Assembly: GCA_016763895.1 (NCBI GenBank)
Contig: JAESSV010000065.1
Coordinates: forward strand, 1-6,704
DNA: 6,704 bases
Direction of reading: 5' to 3'
From: Magnetovibrio sp.
Lineage (GTDB): Bacteria > Pseudomonadota > Alphaproteobacteria > Rhodospirillales > Magnetovibrionaceae
Positions within the stretch are counted from its first letter, which is position 1. Every line of letters starts with the position of its first letter. The notes under the pieces were generated by a model that was given only the letters and a program-made list of their open reading frames with translations, did not search any database and was not told the origin of the DNA. Made by a program: the position numbers and the translations under genes. Positions 1 through 5,479 of the stretch are shown piece by piece.

Positions 1-923
1 CCACCGCGAAGGCCATGGGGTGTGATGTCAGCGAAGTCTTTTCTGCGTCCACGGGCGTGATTGGGGAACCCTTTGCCCCGACCCTTATAACGGACACCTT
101 GGGCGGCCTGAAAGCCGGTCTTGGCACGGCAGATTGGCAAGCCGCCGCCACCGCGATCATGACCACGGACACCTATGCCAAGGGCAGCACCCGCACCGTT
201 GATATTGACGGTGTCACAATCACCATCAACGGCATGGCCAAGGGCTCAGGCATGATTGCGCCCGACATGGCGACCATGTTGTCTTATGTGGTGACCGATG
301 CCGCCATCGATGCGGATCTTTTGCAACAGCTGTTGAATGTGGGCGTTGCGGTTTCCTTTAACGCCATCACGGTGGACAGCGATACCTCAACCAGCGACAC
401 CTTGATGGTGTTCGCCACGGGGCAAGCTGGAAATGATCCGTTCACGCGCATTGACGATCCGGCTGTGGCAAGATTTAAACAGGTTTTGGATGAGGTGCTG
501 TTGGACTTAGCCCACCAAGTGGTGCGCGATGGGGAAGGCGCCTCTAAATTTATTGAAATCACCGTAACCGGGGCCGCCAGCGACAGGGCCGCCAAAGTCA
601 TCGGCCTGTCCATTGCCAATTCGCCGTTGGTGAAAACGGCCATTGCGGGCGAAGATGCCAACTGGGGCCGCATCGTTATGGCGGTGGGCAAAGCCGGCGA
701 AGCCGCCGACAGAGATCGGCTCACCATCCGCATTGGCGGCGTGCAAGTCGCCCAAAACGGCATGCGCGTCGAAGGCTGTGACGAAGACCCGGTGGCCGCA
801 CACATGAAAGGCCAAAATATTCTGGTCGACGTTGATGTCGGCGTTGGTTCAGGGTCGGCCACAGTTTGGACCTGTGATTTGACCCATGGCTATATTTCCA
901 TCAACGCGGATTACCGGTCTTAA
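1..923 (+). CDS. argJ: ArgJ, ornithine acetyltransferase / N-acetylglutamate synthase, 3' part
   Basis: ArgJ moves the acetyl group from N-acetylornithine to glutamate, closing the cyclic arginine pathway in the cytoplasm; many members also make N-acetylglutamate from acetyl-CoA. The reading frame is open from base 3 and the true start lies upstream. About 306 residues are visible of a usual ~400. Counting from the Met at base 15, STGVIGEP (12-19) holds the Thr-Gly expected at the oxyanion hole. [14 protein letters not shown] (76-89) carries the autoproteolysis site, with cleavage before Thr87 (codon 273-275), which becomes the nucleophile of the beta chain. GEDANWGRI and the terminal [10 protein letters not shown] also fit the family. 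PDMATML in place of PNMATML is, from memory, usual in alphaproteobacteria. The stop codon shares a base with the next gene's ATG (TAATG), so translational coupling is likely. The Met at base 15 is internal, not a start. Family assignment is near certain; whether the enzyme is mono- or bifunctional cannot be read from this fragment. Confidence 0.96.
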   Translation, partial: TAKAMGCDVSEVFSASTGVIGEPFAPTLITDTLGGLKAGLGTADWQAAATAIMTTDTYAKGSTRTVDIDGVTITINGMAKGSGMIAPDMATMLSYVVTDAAIDADLLQQLLNVGVAVSFNAITVDSDTSTSDTLMVFATGQAGNDPFTRIDDPAVARFKQVLDEVLLDLAHQVVRDGEGASKFIEITVTGAASDRAAKVIGLSIANSPLVKTAIAGEDANWGRIVMAVGKAGEAADRDRLTIRIGGVQVAQNGMRVEGCDEDPVAAHMKGQNILVDVDVGVGSGSATVWTCDLTHGYISINADYRS

Positions 924-1879
924 TGGCCTCGCCAGCGGTTCATGTCGAAACTTTAGAAACACCCCGTTTGCATTTGCGGCGGTTGGTTCTGGGTGACGTG
1001 GCGGGTTTGGTCAAGGGTTGTAACAACATCAATGTTGCGCGGTATACGGCGCTTATCCCCCACCCTTATGCGGACTCGGACGCGCAGAAATTTTTAGAAG
1101 GGGCGTGGTTAGATCGCAACGCCCATAGCCGCCATGTGTTTGGCATAGAAACCCGCATTGACGGCGATTTGGTGGGCTGTATTGAACTTAATATGGGCAA
1201 CGGACCCGATACCTTTGGGTATTGGATTGGCGAAGAATTCTGGGGCCAAGGCTACGTCACCGAGGCGATTTTGGCGATGTTACGGTTTGCGTTTCAAACC
1301 GCCGGAAAAGTTGAGCTGTGTGCCGCCGTGCATCCCGATAACCCGGCCTCGGTTCGGGTGCTGGAAAAAACCGGATTTAAGTATGACCGCATTGGAACCG
1401 AACTTGGGGGACGGTGCACGGACGTTTTGGCCGAAGTTTATGTTTTAAAGGCAAAAGATTGGTTTGCCCGCGAATCCAAAAAGCCCAAATTGTTGGTCAG
1501 CGCCATTGTCTTGATCGACCCACAACAGCGCATTTTGATGGCCACGCGTCCCGCCGGGAAATCTTTGGCGGGTCTTTGGGAATTTCCCGGGGGCAAGGTG
1601 CACGACGACGAAACGCCGGAACAGGCTTTGGTCCGTGAAATCCAAGAAGAACTGCTCATCACCATTCAAGAAAGCGATCTAGAACCCCTGACCTTCGCCA
1701 GCCATGCTTATGAAAGCTTTCACCTGATTATGCCGCTGTACGCCTGTCGCGCGTGGCAAGGGTCTGTAACCCCAGCGGAAGGGCAAAGCTTGAAATGGGT
1801 GAGCCTGGATCAATTGGATCAACTGCCCATGCCGCCCGCCGACATTCCTTTGGTGGCGATGCTGAAGAAGCTGTTGTAA
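923..1879 (+). CDS. Fused GNAT N-acetyltransferase - Nudix (MutT-like) hydrolase
   Basis: One 318-residue protein holds two enzymes. Residues ~10-180 are a RimJ/RimL-type GNAT domain: it opens with ETPRLHLRRL, has the acetyl-CoA loop FWGQGYVTEA (106-115) and closes with HPDNPASVRVLEKTGF (137-152). A short linker (KDWFARESKKPK) leads to a MutT-like Nudix domain at ~190-318. Its Nudix box, 224-246, shows G224, E230, R238-E239 and E242-E243, the metal-binding and catalytic positions, but Leu245 replaces the usual glycine. WEFPGGK just before it is typical of MutT/8-oxo-dGTP diphosphatases. The family hydrolyses oxidised nucleotides such as 8-oxo-dGTP; the acetylation target is unknown. The ATG overlaps the argJ stop and no strong ribosome site is visible, which suggests coupling to argJ. 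A mutT-like gene beside argJ is common in alphaproteobacteria (recall); here it is joined to the GNAT without a stop or frame break. Domain calls are firm, substrates are inferred. Confidence 0.93.
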   Translation: MASPAVHVETLETPRLHLRRLVLGDVAGLVKGCNNINVARYTALIPHPYADSDAQKFLEGAWLDRNAHSRHVFGIETRIDGDLVGCIELNMGNGPDTFGYWIGEEFWGQGYVTEAILAMLRFAFQTAGKVELCAAVHPDNPASVRVLEKTGFKYDRIGTELGGRCTDVLAEVYVLKAKDWFARESKKPKLLVSAIVLIDPQQRILMATRPAGKSLAGLWEFPGGKVHDDETPEQALVREIQEELLITIQESDLEPLTFASHAYESFHLIMPLYACRAWQGSVTPAEGQSLKWVSLDQLDQLPMPPADIPLVAMLKKLL

Positions 1880-1887
1880 GCTGGGTC

Positions 1888-2652
1888 ATGAGCAAAAAAA
1901 TTACCGCAAGCGTGGTGGTGATCGGCAATGAGATTTTGTCGGGCCGAACCCAAGACGCCAACATTCATTATCTGGCCTGTGAGCTGACCAAGTTGGGCAT
2001 TCAATTGGCCGAAGTTCGCGTGATCTGTGATGATGAGTTTGACATCATCGAAGCCGTAAACCATTGCCGGGCTAAGTATGATTATGTGTTCACCACGGGT
2101 GGCATCGGCTCGACCCACGATGACATTACGGCGGCGGCGGTGGCAAAGGCCTTCGGCCGGGCTTTTGAAATCCACCCCGAAGCCGAGCGGATTTTGTTGA
2201 ATCATTACAAGGAAAAAGCCAACAAGACCCGAATGCGCATGGCGTGGATGCCCAACGGGGCTGAACTGATCGATAACCCGGTGTCACGTTCGCCCGGTTT
2301 CAAGGTTGAAAACGTGTTCGTGTTCGCCGGCGTTCCGATAATCGCCAAGGCCATGTTTGACAACGTGCGGGCGAGCTTGACCGGAGGGCCAGTGTTGGTG
2401 GTGCAAACCATTTCGTCTTTGGATATTTCCGAAGGCATGATCGGCGAACATTTGCGCGACCTTCAAGACAATCACCCGGGCGTAGATGTGGGCTCGTACC
2501 CGTTTTTAAAGTCCGGTGGATTTGGCGTTAATTTGGTGGTGCGAGGTGAAAACAAAGCCGATGTGGATGCGGCGTGTGAAGACATAAAAGTCATCATCAC
2601 CAAAGCCGGGGGAACCGCTTTGGACCAAGAAACCGAAGGCGACGAATTTTAG
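1888..2652 (+). CDS. CinA-like protein, MoaB/Mog-type (molybdopterin-binding fold) domain only
   Basis: The 254-residue product belongs to the family of the CinA N-terminal domain (competence/damage-inducible protein A, COG1058). It starts MSKKITASVVVIGNEILSGR, the usual GNEIL-GR opening with the following DAN, and carries TTGGIGSTHDD at 69-79, the glycine loop and acidic pair of the MoCF fold. PNGAELIDNP and FVFAGVP follow in family order. The C-terminal deamidase (PncC-type) domain of full CinA is absent; this short form is common in alphaproteobacteria (recall). Its exact reaction is not settled; members have been linked to ADP-ribose/CoA pyrophosphatase activity or molybdopterin binding. 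The frame is open upstream to 1753, but that part lies within the Nudix gene and does not resemble the family, so the ATG at 1888 is chosen. It lies 8 bases after the previous stop, without a strong ribosome site, as expected for a coupled operon gene. The 3' end overlaps convergent bluB by 4 bases. Confidence 0.9.
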   Translation: MSKKITASVVVIGNEILSGRTQDANIHYLACELTKLGIQLAEVRVICDDEFDIIEAVNHCRAKYDYVFTTGGIGSTHDDITAAAVAKAFGRAFEIHPEAERILLNHYKEKANKTRMRMAWMPNGAELIDNPVSRSPGFKVENVFVFAGVPIIAKAMFDNVRASLTGGPVLVVQTISSLDISEGMIGEHLRDLQDNHPGVDVGSYPFLKSGGFGVNLVVRGENKADVDAACEDIKVIITKAGGTALDQETEGDEF

Positions 2653-3314
2653 CGTTCAATGATGAACTTTTGAATGTCGACGCGCTTTTGCCACCCATGA
2701 CGCACCAATTCAGGATCTTGGTGTTCTTCTTCGGGCCAGCCGATGCACAAATACGCGACAAAAGACCAGCCTTGGGGGGCAGATAAAATCGTTTCCACTT
2801 GGCGCGGGTCCAAGATTGACACCCAGCCCACGCCAACACCGCGCGCCCGCGCGGCCAACCACAAGGTGTGAACCGCCATCACCACAGAATAGCCCAAGGT
2901 TTCCGGCTTGGTTTTTTTGCCCAGGCCATGTCCAAGCTGGGTGGTCTGATCACAAAACACGGCGATTTGGGTCGGGGCTTGGTCCATGCCGGACAGTTTT
3001 AACTGGGCATACTGCTTTGTTTTTTCGCCGTGGTAGTCTTCCAAAGCGTCTTGATTACACACTTGGAAGTGGTCCCGCATGGATTTTCGGGCATGGGCGC
3101 TGGTTATCTTTACGAATCGCCACGGTTGGCTGTTGCCCACGGATGGGGCCAGGGCGGCAAGCTCAAGCAGGTCATCCACAAGATTGGTGGGCAAGGGCTC
3201 GGTTTTAAACCGCCGCACATCGCGGCGCCATTTCGATAAAGTGTCGAAATCGTCTTGGAATGTAAGGTCAAAACCGGGTCTGATTGTATCAATGTCTGGC
3301 ATCATGGGCAGCAC
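2649..3314 (-). CDS. bluB: BluB, 5,6-dimethylbenzimidazole synthase
   Basis: BluB uses oxygen to break up reduced FMN and release 5,6-dimethylbenzimidazole, the lower ligand of cobalamin; it belongs to the nitroreductase fold but is not a reductase of nitro compounds. The 221-residue protein shows RRDVRRF (30-36), APSVGNSQPWRF (56-67), LWLAARARGVGVGWVSILD (151-169), AYLCIGWP and PELVRHGW in the order known from Sinorhizobium BluB. Asp32 and Ser166 appear to match the two residues (Asp32, Ser167) reported as important there; this is my alignment from memory. The first codon is GTG at 3314; ATG codons at 3305 and 3302 are alternatives, and none has a clear ribosome site. No other cobalamin gene and no cobalamin riboswitch is seen nearby, so it stands alone here. 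A general nitroreductase is the alternative call, but the BluB-specific motifs make it unlikely. Confidence 0.9.
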   Translation of the reverse strand: MLPMMPDIDTIRPGFDLTFQDDFDTLSKWRRDVRRFKTEPLPTNLVDDLLELAALAPSVGNSQPWRFVKITSAHARKSMRDHFQVCNQDALEDYHGEKTKQYAQLKLSGMDQAPTQIAVFCDQTTQLGHGLGKKTKPETLGYSVVMAVHTLWLAARARGVGVGWVSILDPRQVETILSAPQGWSFVAYLCIGWPEEEHQDPELVRHGWQKRVDIQKFIIER

Positions 3315-3431
3315 AATACGAGGGCCTGTGATGTGAGGCTATAAAAAAATACAAAGACCGTAATCTCTCGCGCCAGCCGCGCCCGACTTAAAAAAATGAC
3401 AGGAGCAACGCTTTATAAATTTAGCTAATGT

Positions 3432-3459
3432 TTGCAGCTTGTTATGCCTATTTTATAAG
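3432..3459 (+). promoter_or_regulatory. Candidate sigma-70 promoter ahead of the tRNA
   Basis: Within the AT-rich 240-base gap between bluB and the tRNA, TTGCAG (3432-3437) and TATAAG (3454-3459) stand 16 bases apart. The -10 matches five of six consensus bases, the -35 three. Transcription would start about 90 bases before the tRNA. A weaker and closer option is TTGTTG (3513-3518) with TAGCAA (3536-3541). Apart from two adjacent 12-base near-copies (3457-3468 and 3469-3480, two differences), I see no gene or clear structure in 3315-3554. Confidence 0.25.
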
Positions 3460-3554
3460 GTGTTTCTCAAGGTATTTCACCGGTATGACACGCGCCCAAA
3501 TAACATTTAATCTTGTTGTGCGAAGTAAATTAATGTAGCAACTGTTTTTAGGAT

Positions 3555-3848
3555 GCGGGCATGGCGGAATTGGTAGACGCGCCAGACTTAGACTAAAATT
3601 TGAGTGCCTCTTTGGAAACATCGAGAGTAGAACTCGTCAAATTCGGGGAAACCTTTTAAATGGCAATCCCGAGCGAAGCCCGAAAGGGAACGTGTAGAGA
3701 CTTGACGGCGAGCACCTAAAGCGGACGCTATGGTGAAGAGAAAGTCCAGACCACAAAGCCTCATTTGAGGTGGCAACGAAAGTTGTAGTTGGTAAGAAAA
3801 TCTGTTGGGGTTCGCCCCGTCCCGGTTCAAGTCCGGGTGCCCGCACCA
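3555..3848 (+). tRNA. tRNA-Leu(UAA), split by a group I intron
   Basis: Two exons, 3555-3589 and 3797-3848, join to an 87-nt class II tRNA with encoded CCA. The acceptor stem is GCGGGCA (3555-3561) with TGCCCGC (3838-3844), and A3845 is the discriminator that leucyl-tRNA synthetase expects. The D stem is GCG/CGC (3564-3566, 3578-3580) with GG in the loop. The long variable arm is GGGG-TTCG-CCCC (3807-3818). The T arm is CCCGG-TTCAAGT-CCGGG (3821-3837). After splicing the anticodon loop is CTTAAAA, giving anticodon UAA for TTA and TTG codons. The anticodon stem pairs at four positions; C27 (3582) faces T43 (3805), an oddity. The intron lies between U34 and A35, the same site as in cyanobacterial and plastid tRNA-Leu(UAA). 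Gene finders that expect an uninterrupted tRNA would miss it. The precursor needs splicing before use. It converges with pssA, 42 bases away. Confidence 0.93.
3590..3796 (+). ncRNA. Group I intron (IC3-type) in the tRNA-Leu(UAA) anticodon loop
   Basis: This 207-nt ORF-less intron folds as a compact group I ribozyme. P1: exon/intron 3586-3592 with 3599-3605, placing a U-G wobble (T3589-G3602) at the 5' splice site. P2: around 3608-3627 with GAAA loop 3615-3618. P3: CTCGTC 3633-3638 with GGCGAG 3707-3712. P4: TTCGGG 3642-3647 with CCCGAG 3668-3673. P5: a short CC/GG pair (3652-3653, 3662-3663). P6: CCC/GGG with GAAA loop (3679-3688). P7, the guanosine site: GACTT 3699-3703 with AAGTC 3742-3746. 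P8: CACC 3713-3716 with GGTG 3732-3735. Two P9-region hairpins: CCTC-ATTT-GAGG (3759-3770) and CAAC-GAAA-GTTG (3774-3785). It ends in G3796, the omega-G. Core strings such as GTGTAGAGAC and ACGCTATGGTGAAG look, from memory, very like the Azoarcus tRNA-Ile intron. Self-splicing is inferred from the complete core. Repeated GAAA loops could dock as in other IC introns. Confidence 0.92.
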
Positions 3849-3850
3849 CC

Positions 3851-3889
3851 TACCTTAACCAGCTACCTTAACCAGCTACCTAAACCAGA
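3851..3889. repeat. 13-bp tandem repeat, three copies
   Basis: TACCTTAACCAGC occurs at 3851-3863 and 3864-3876 exactly, and a third copy at 3877-3889 differs at two positions. It fills nearly all of the space between the tRNA CCA end and the pssA stop codon, and has no inverted symmetry or T run that would make it a normal terminator. A slippage-generated minisatellite is the simplest reading; a role at the end of the tRNA precursor or of the pssA message is possible but not shown. Confidence 0.85.
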
Positions 3890-3890
3890 C

Positions 3891-4697
3891 TTATTCGCCA
3901 TCTTCTTCCGTGTTCAAGCTGAACAGGTCAAGCGGTTTGTCGCCTTGGCTTATGGCGCCGTGGCTGCGGATGGCCAAGGGGATGAGCGCGATGTAGGTGG
4001 CAAGGATGGCCGACAAGGTGACCCACGGAACGCTCAGCAATGAGGCGATGATAAGGCCCACGACCACCATTAAGGGCAAGATCAAGCTGGGGCGCAGTTT
4101 GACCTTTTTAAAGGAATAGGTGGGGATGTTGCTGACCATCAAAAAAGATACCACCAACACAAATACGCTCACCACTTCGGGGCGGCGCATAATGTCGGGA
4201 ATCAGGTTGAACGAAATCACCATGGGCAACAACACCAAGCCTGCGGCCATGGGGGCGGGGACGCCGGCAAAAAAGTTTGCCGCCCACGCGGGGGGATCGG
4301 GGTCTTCGGCGGCGGTGTTGAACCGCGCCAAACGCAACGCGCACGCCATGGCGTAAACCAACACCAAAATCCAGCCAACCCGACCAATGCTTTCCAGTGA
4401 CCAGAAATACAACATCATGCCCGGCGCCACGCCAAAGCTTAAGATGTCGGACAAAGAATCCAGTTCCGCACCAAATTTGGACGTGCCTTTAAGCAACCGC
4501 GCAATGCGACCATCCAAAGCGTCCAAAACCGCCGCCGCAAAAATGGCCAGGCAAGCCGGTTCCCAACGCCCTTCATAAGCAAAGCGAATAGCCGTTAAGC
4601 CCGAGCACAAGGCCAACAGCGTTAGCATGTTGGGGATCATGACATTTAAAGACAAGCGGGGCCTTTTGGGTCGCCTTCTTTTTGGTGTGACGGTCAT
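3891..4697 (-). CDS. pssA: PssA, CDP-diacylglycerol-serine O-phosphatidyltransferase
   Basis: This integral membrane enzyme makes phosphatidylserine and CMP from CDP-diacylglycerol and serine. The 268-residue protein has a basic N-terminus (KRRRPKRPR) followed by about seven or eight hydrophobic segments, with stretches near 21-40, 46-61, 104-120, 143-163, 170-190 and 210-245. The CDP-alcohol phosphotransferase signature is complete: D62-G63-x2-A66-R67-x8-G76-x3-D80-x3-D84, the aspartates that bind metal and catalyse. IPNMLTLLALCSGLTAIR before it and SFGVAPG after it are typical of the PssA type II (Bacillus/alphaproteobacterial) branch rather than of PgsA. It lies 29 bases downstream of psd on the same strand, so substrate and product steps are probably made from one message. 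The ATG at 4697 follows GAGGAA after an unusual palindrome (separate entry). The gene ends 1 base beyond the tandem repeat, convergent with the tRNA. The call is firm. Confidence 0.95.
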   Translation of the reverse strand: MTVTPKRRRPKRPRLSLNVMIPNMLTLLALCSGLTAIRFAYEGRWEPACLAIFAAAVLDALDGRIARLLKGTSKFGAELDSLSDILSFGVAPGMMLYFWSLESIGRVGWILVLVYAMACALRLARFNTAAEDPDPPAWAANFFAGVPAPMAAGLVLLPMVISFNLIPDIMRRPEVVSVFVLVVSFLMVSNIPTYSFKKVKLRPSLILPLMVVVGLIIASLLSVPWVTLSAILATYIALIPLAIRSHGAISQGDKPLDLFSLNTEEDGE

Positions 4698-4698
4698 G

Positions 4699-4717
4699 GG
4701 GCTATAGCCCTTTCCTC
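4699..4717 (-). promoter_or_regulatory. pssA ribosome site with hairpin between it and the start
   Basis: On the - strand GAGGA (4713-4717) is followed by the perfect palindrome GGGCTATAGCCC (4699-4710), one C, then the pssA ATG. The linear spacing from GAGGA to ATG is 15 bases, longer than usual. A GGGC/GCCC stem with a UAUA loop would shorten it or block the start. What is seen is the palindrome; any effect on translation is inferred. Confidence 0.5.
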
Positions 4718-4726
4718 AAGGTGGCG

Positions 4727-5409
4727 TTAATGAATTTCGCCTTCGCGGCGGGGCTCTTTTGAAGCCATGTCGGCAATAACGGTTTCACCGGCGGTGGTGA
4801 GCTGTCCGATGGCAACCAGCGACGCTGTGCCCTTGGGCATGTATACATCAACGCGAGATCCAAAACGGATCAAGCCAAAGCGTTCGCCAGCCTTAATTTC
4901 GGTGCCTTCGTGAACCTGGCACACAATGCGACGCGCCACCAAGCCCGCGATTTGCACAAAGGCAATATCATGGCCGTCCGTGGTTTTCATGCGCAAAGAC
5001 TGACGTTCGTTGAATTCGCTGGCTTTGTCCAATTCGGCGTTTAAAAACTTGCCGGGGCGATAGCCCAATTTGGTGATGGTGCCGTTCATCGGCGCCCGGT
5101 TCACATGAACGTTAAATACGTTCTGAAAATGCATACCCGCTGCAAAGCCTCGTCGCCCATGTCCAATTCAGAAGGGGGCACGGCTTCGTCAATCAAGCAC
5201 ACGCGACCATCGGCCGGAGCAATGACCAGGCCTTCGCGTGTGGGGGTGACACGATCGGGATCGCGAAAGAAATAAACGCACCAAGGCGTCAAGACGACTC
5301 CAACCCAACCCAGCGGTTGAGCAATATAGGCCAGGACCAAAGCAATCACCGCAAAAATGGCGATAAACGGCCAGCCAGCAGGATTAATGGGCACCAATAC
5401 GGTCTTCAC
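4727..5409 (-). pseudogene. psd: Psd, phosphatidylserine decarboxylase, broken by a one-base frameshift
   Basis: Psd is a pyruvoyl membrane-bound enzyme that turns phosphatidylserine into phosphatidylethanolamine. The N-terminal piece (5409 down to a stop at 5101) has a hydrophobic stretch at ~12-47, FFRDPDR and APADGRV, then RVCIF. The family's next block, [12 protein letters not shown], is found only in the -1 frame (open to 4727), with [32 protein letters not shown] and [19 protein letters not shown] holds the Gly-Ser self-cleavage site; that Ser (codon 4856-4858) becomes the pyruvoyl group. Joining after Phe95 gives 227 residues, near the usual ~230 of this short alphaproteobacterial type. 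The GTG start at 5409 is backed by AAGGA 9 bases upstream. pssA follows 29 bases later. An ATG at 5134 could start the C-terminal piece alone, but that lacks the membrane anchor. A sequencing error, a real mutation or recoding could explain the break; error seems likeliest because everything else is intact. Confidence 0.88.
5123..5130 (-). other. psd frameshift site
   Basis: On the - strand the message reads ATT TTC AGA in the first frame, while the family needs Ile-Phe-Gln. One more T in the T run (+ strand A run 5126-5129) would give ATT TTT CAG and restore the gene. tRNA-Phe on TTC (5125-5127) could also slip back one base onto TTT and then read CAG (5123-5125). A weak AACGT/ACGTT inverted repeat (5108-5122) starts just downstream. 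Confidence 0.8.
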
Positions 5410-5418
5410 AGGCAGTGT

Positions 5419-5423
5419 TCCTT
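5419..5423 (-). promoter_or_regulatory. psd ribosome binding site
   Basis: AAGGA on the - strand lies 9 bases before the GTG at 5409. It supports that GTG as the real psd start, since no ATG lies near the beginning of the conserved protein. Confidence 0.6.
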
Positions 5424-5429
5424 TTTCAG

Positions 5430-5446
5430 CAAGGGACGAACCCTTG
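5430..5446. repeat. Inverted repeat in the psd leader
   Basis: CAAGGG and CCCTTG flank a 5-base centre (ACGAA on + ). It lies 6 bases upstream of the psd ribosome site and would overlap the start point of the candidate promoter at 5451-5479, so it could be an operator or a leader hairpin. No T run follows on the - strand, so it is not an ordinary terminator of the LysM gene transcript. Confidence 0.45.
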
Positions 5447-5450
5447 ATTG

Positions 5451-5479
5451 GTTATAACTTGTTTTTTAAGTGTGTATCA
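5451..5479 (-). promoter_or_regulatory. Candidate promoter for psd-pssA
   Basis: On the - strand TATAAC (5451-5456) matches five of six -10 bases, with TGATAC (5474-5479) 17 bases upstream as a poor -35 that overlaps the LysM gene's stop codon. The 67-base gap before psd makes a separate promoter plausible, but readthrough from the LysM gene is equally possible. Confidence 0.28.

Noticed and set aside
284..862. A 192-codon open frame on the - strand inside argJ
   Set aside because: It is a shadow of argJ caused by codon bias and has low-complexity Ser/Thr/Pro/Ala composition.
1753..1887. Upstream extension of the cinA-like gene
   Set aside because: The extra 45 residues overlap the Nudix domain in another frame and do not match the family, whose conserved start lies at the ATG of 1888.
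3361..3400. GC-rich hairpin-like GCGCCAGCCGCGC next to an A/T run, as a terminator
   Set aside because: The run on the + strand is A, not T, and on the - strand the T run comes before the hairpin; no gene ends there.
3315..3420. Cobalamin riboswitch upstream of bluB
   Set aside because: No B12-box-like sequence or the expected long structured leader was found by eye on the - strand.
3588..3849. Open frames on the - strand over the tRNA and intron (one reading MVRAPGLEPGR at its start)
   Set aside because: They are antisense to the tRNA-Leu and its intron; the VRAPGLEPGR wording is the well-known false translation of a tRNA T arm.
3851..3889. CRISPR-like repeat
   Set aside because: The units are directly adjacent with no spacers and only 13 bases long.
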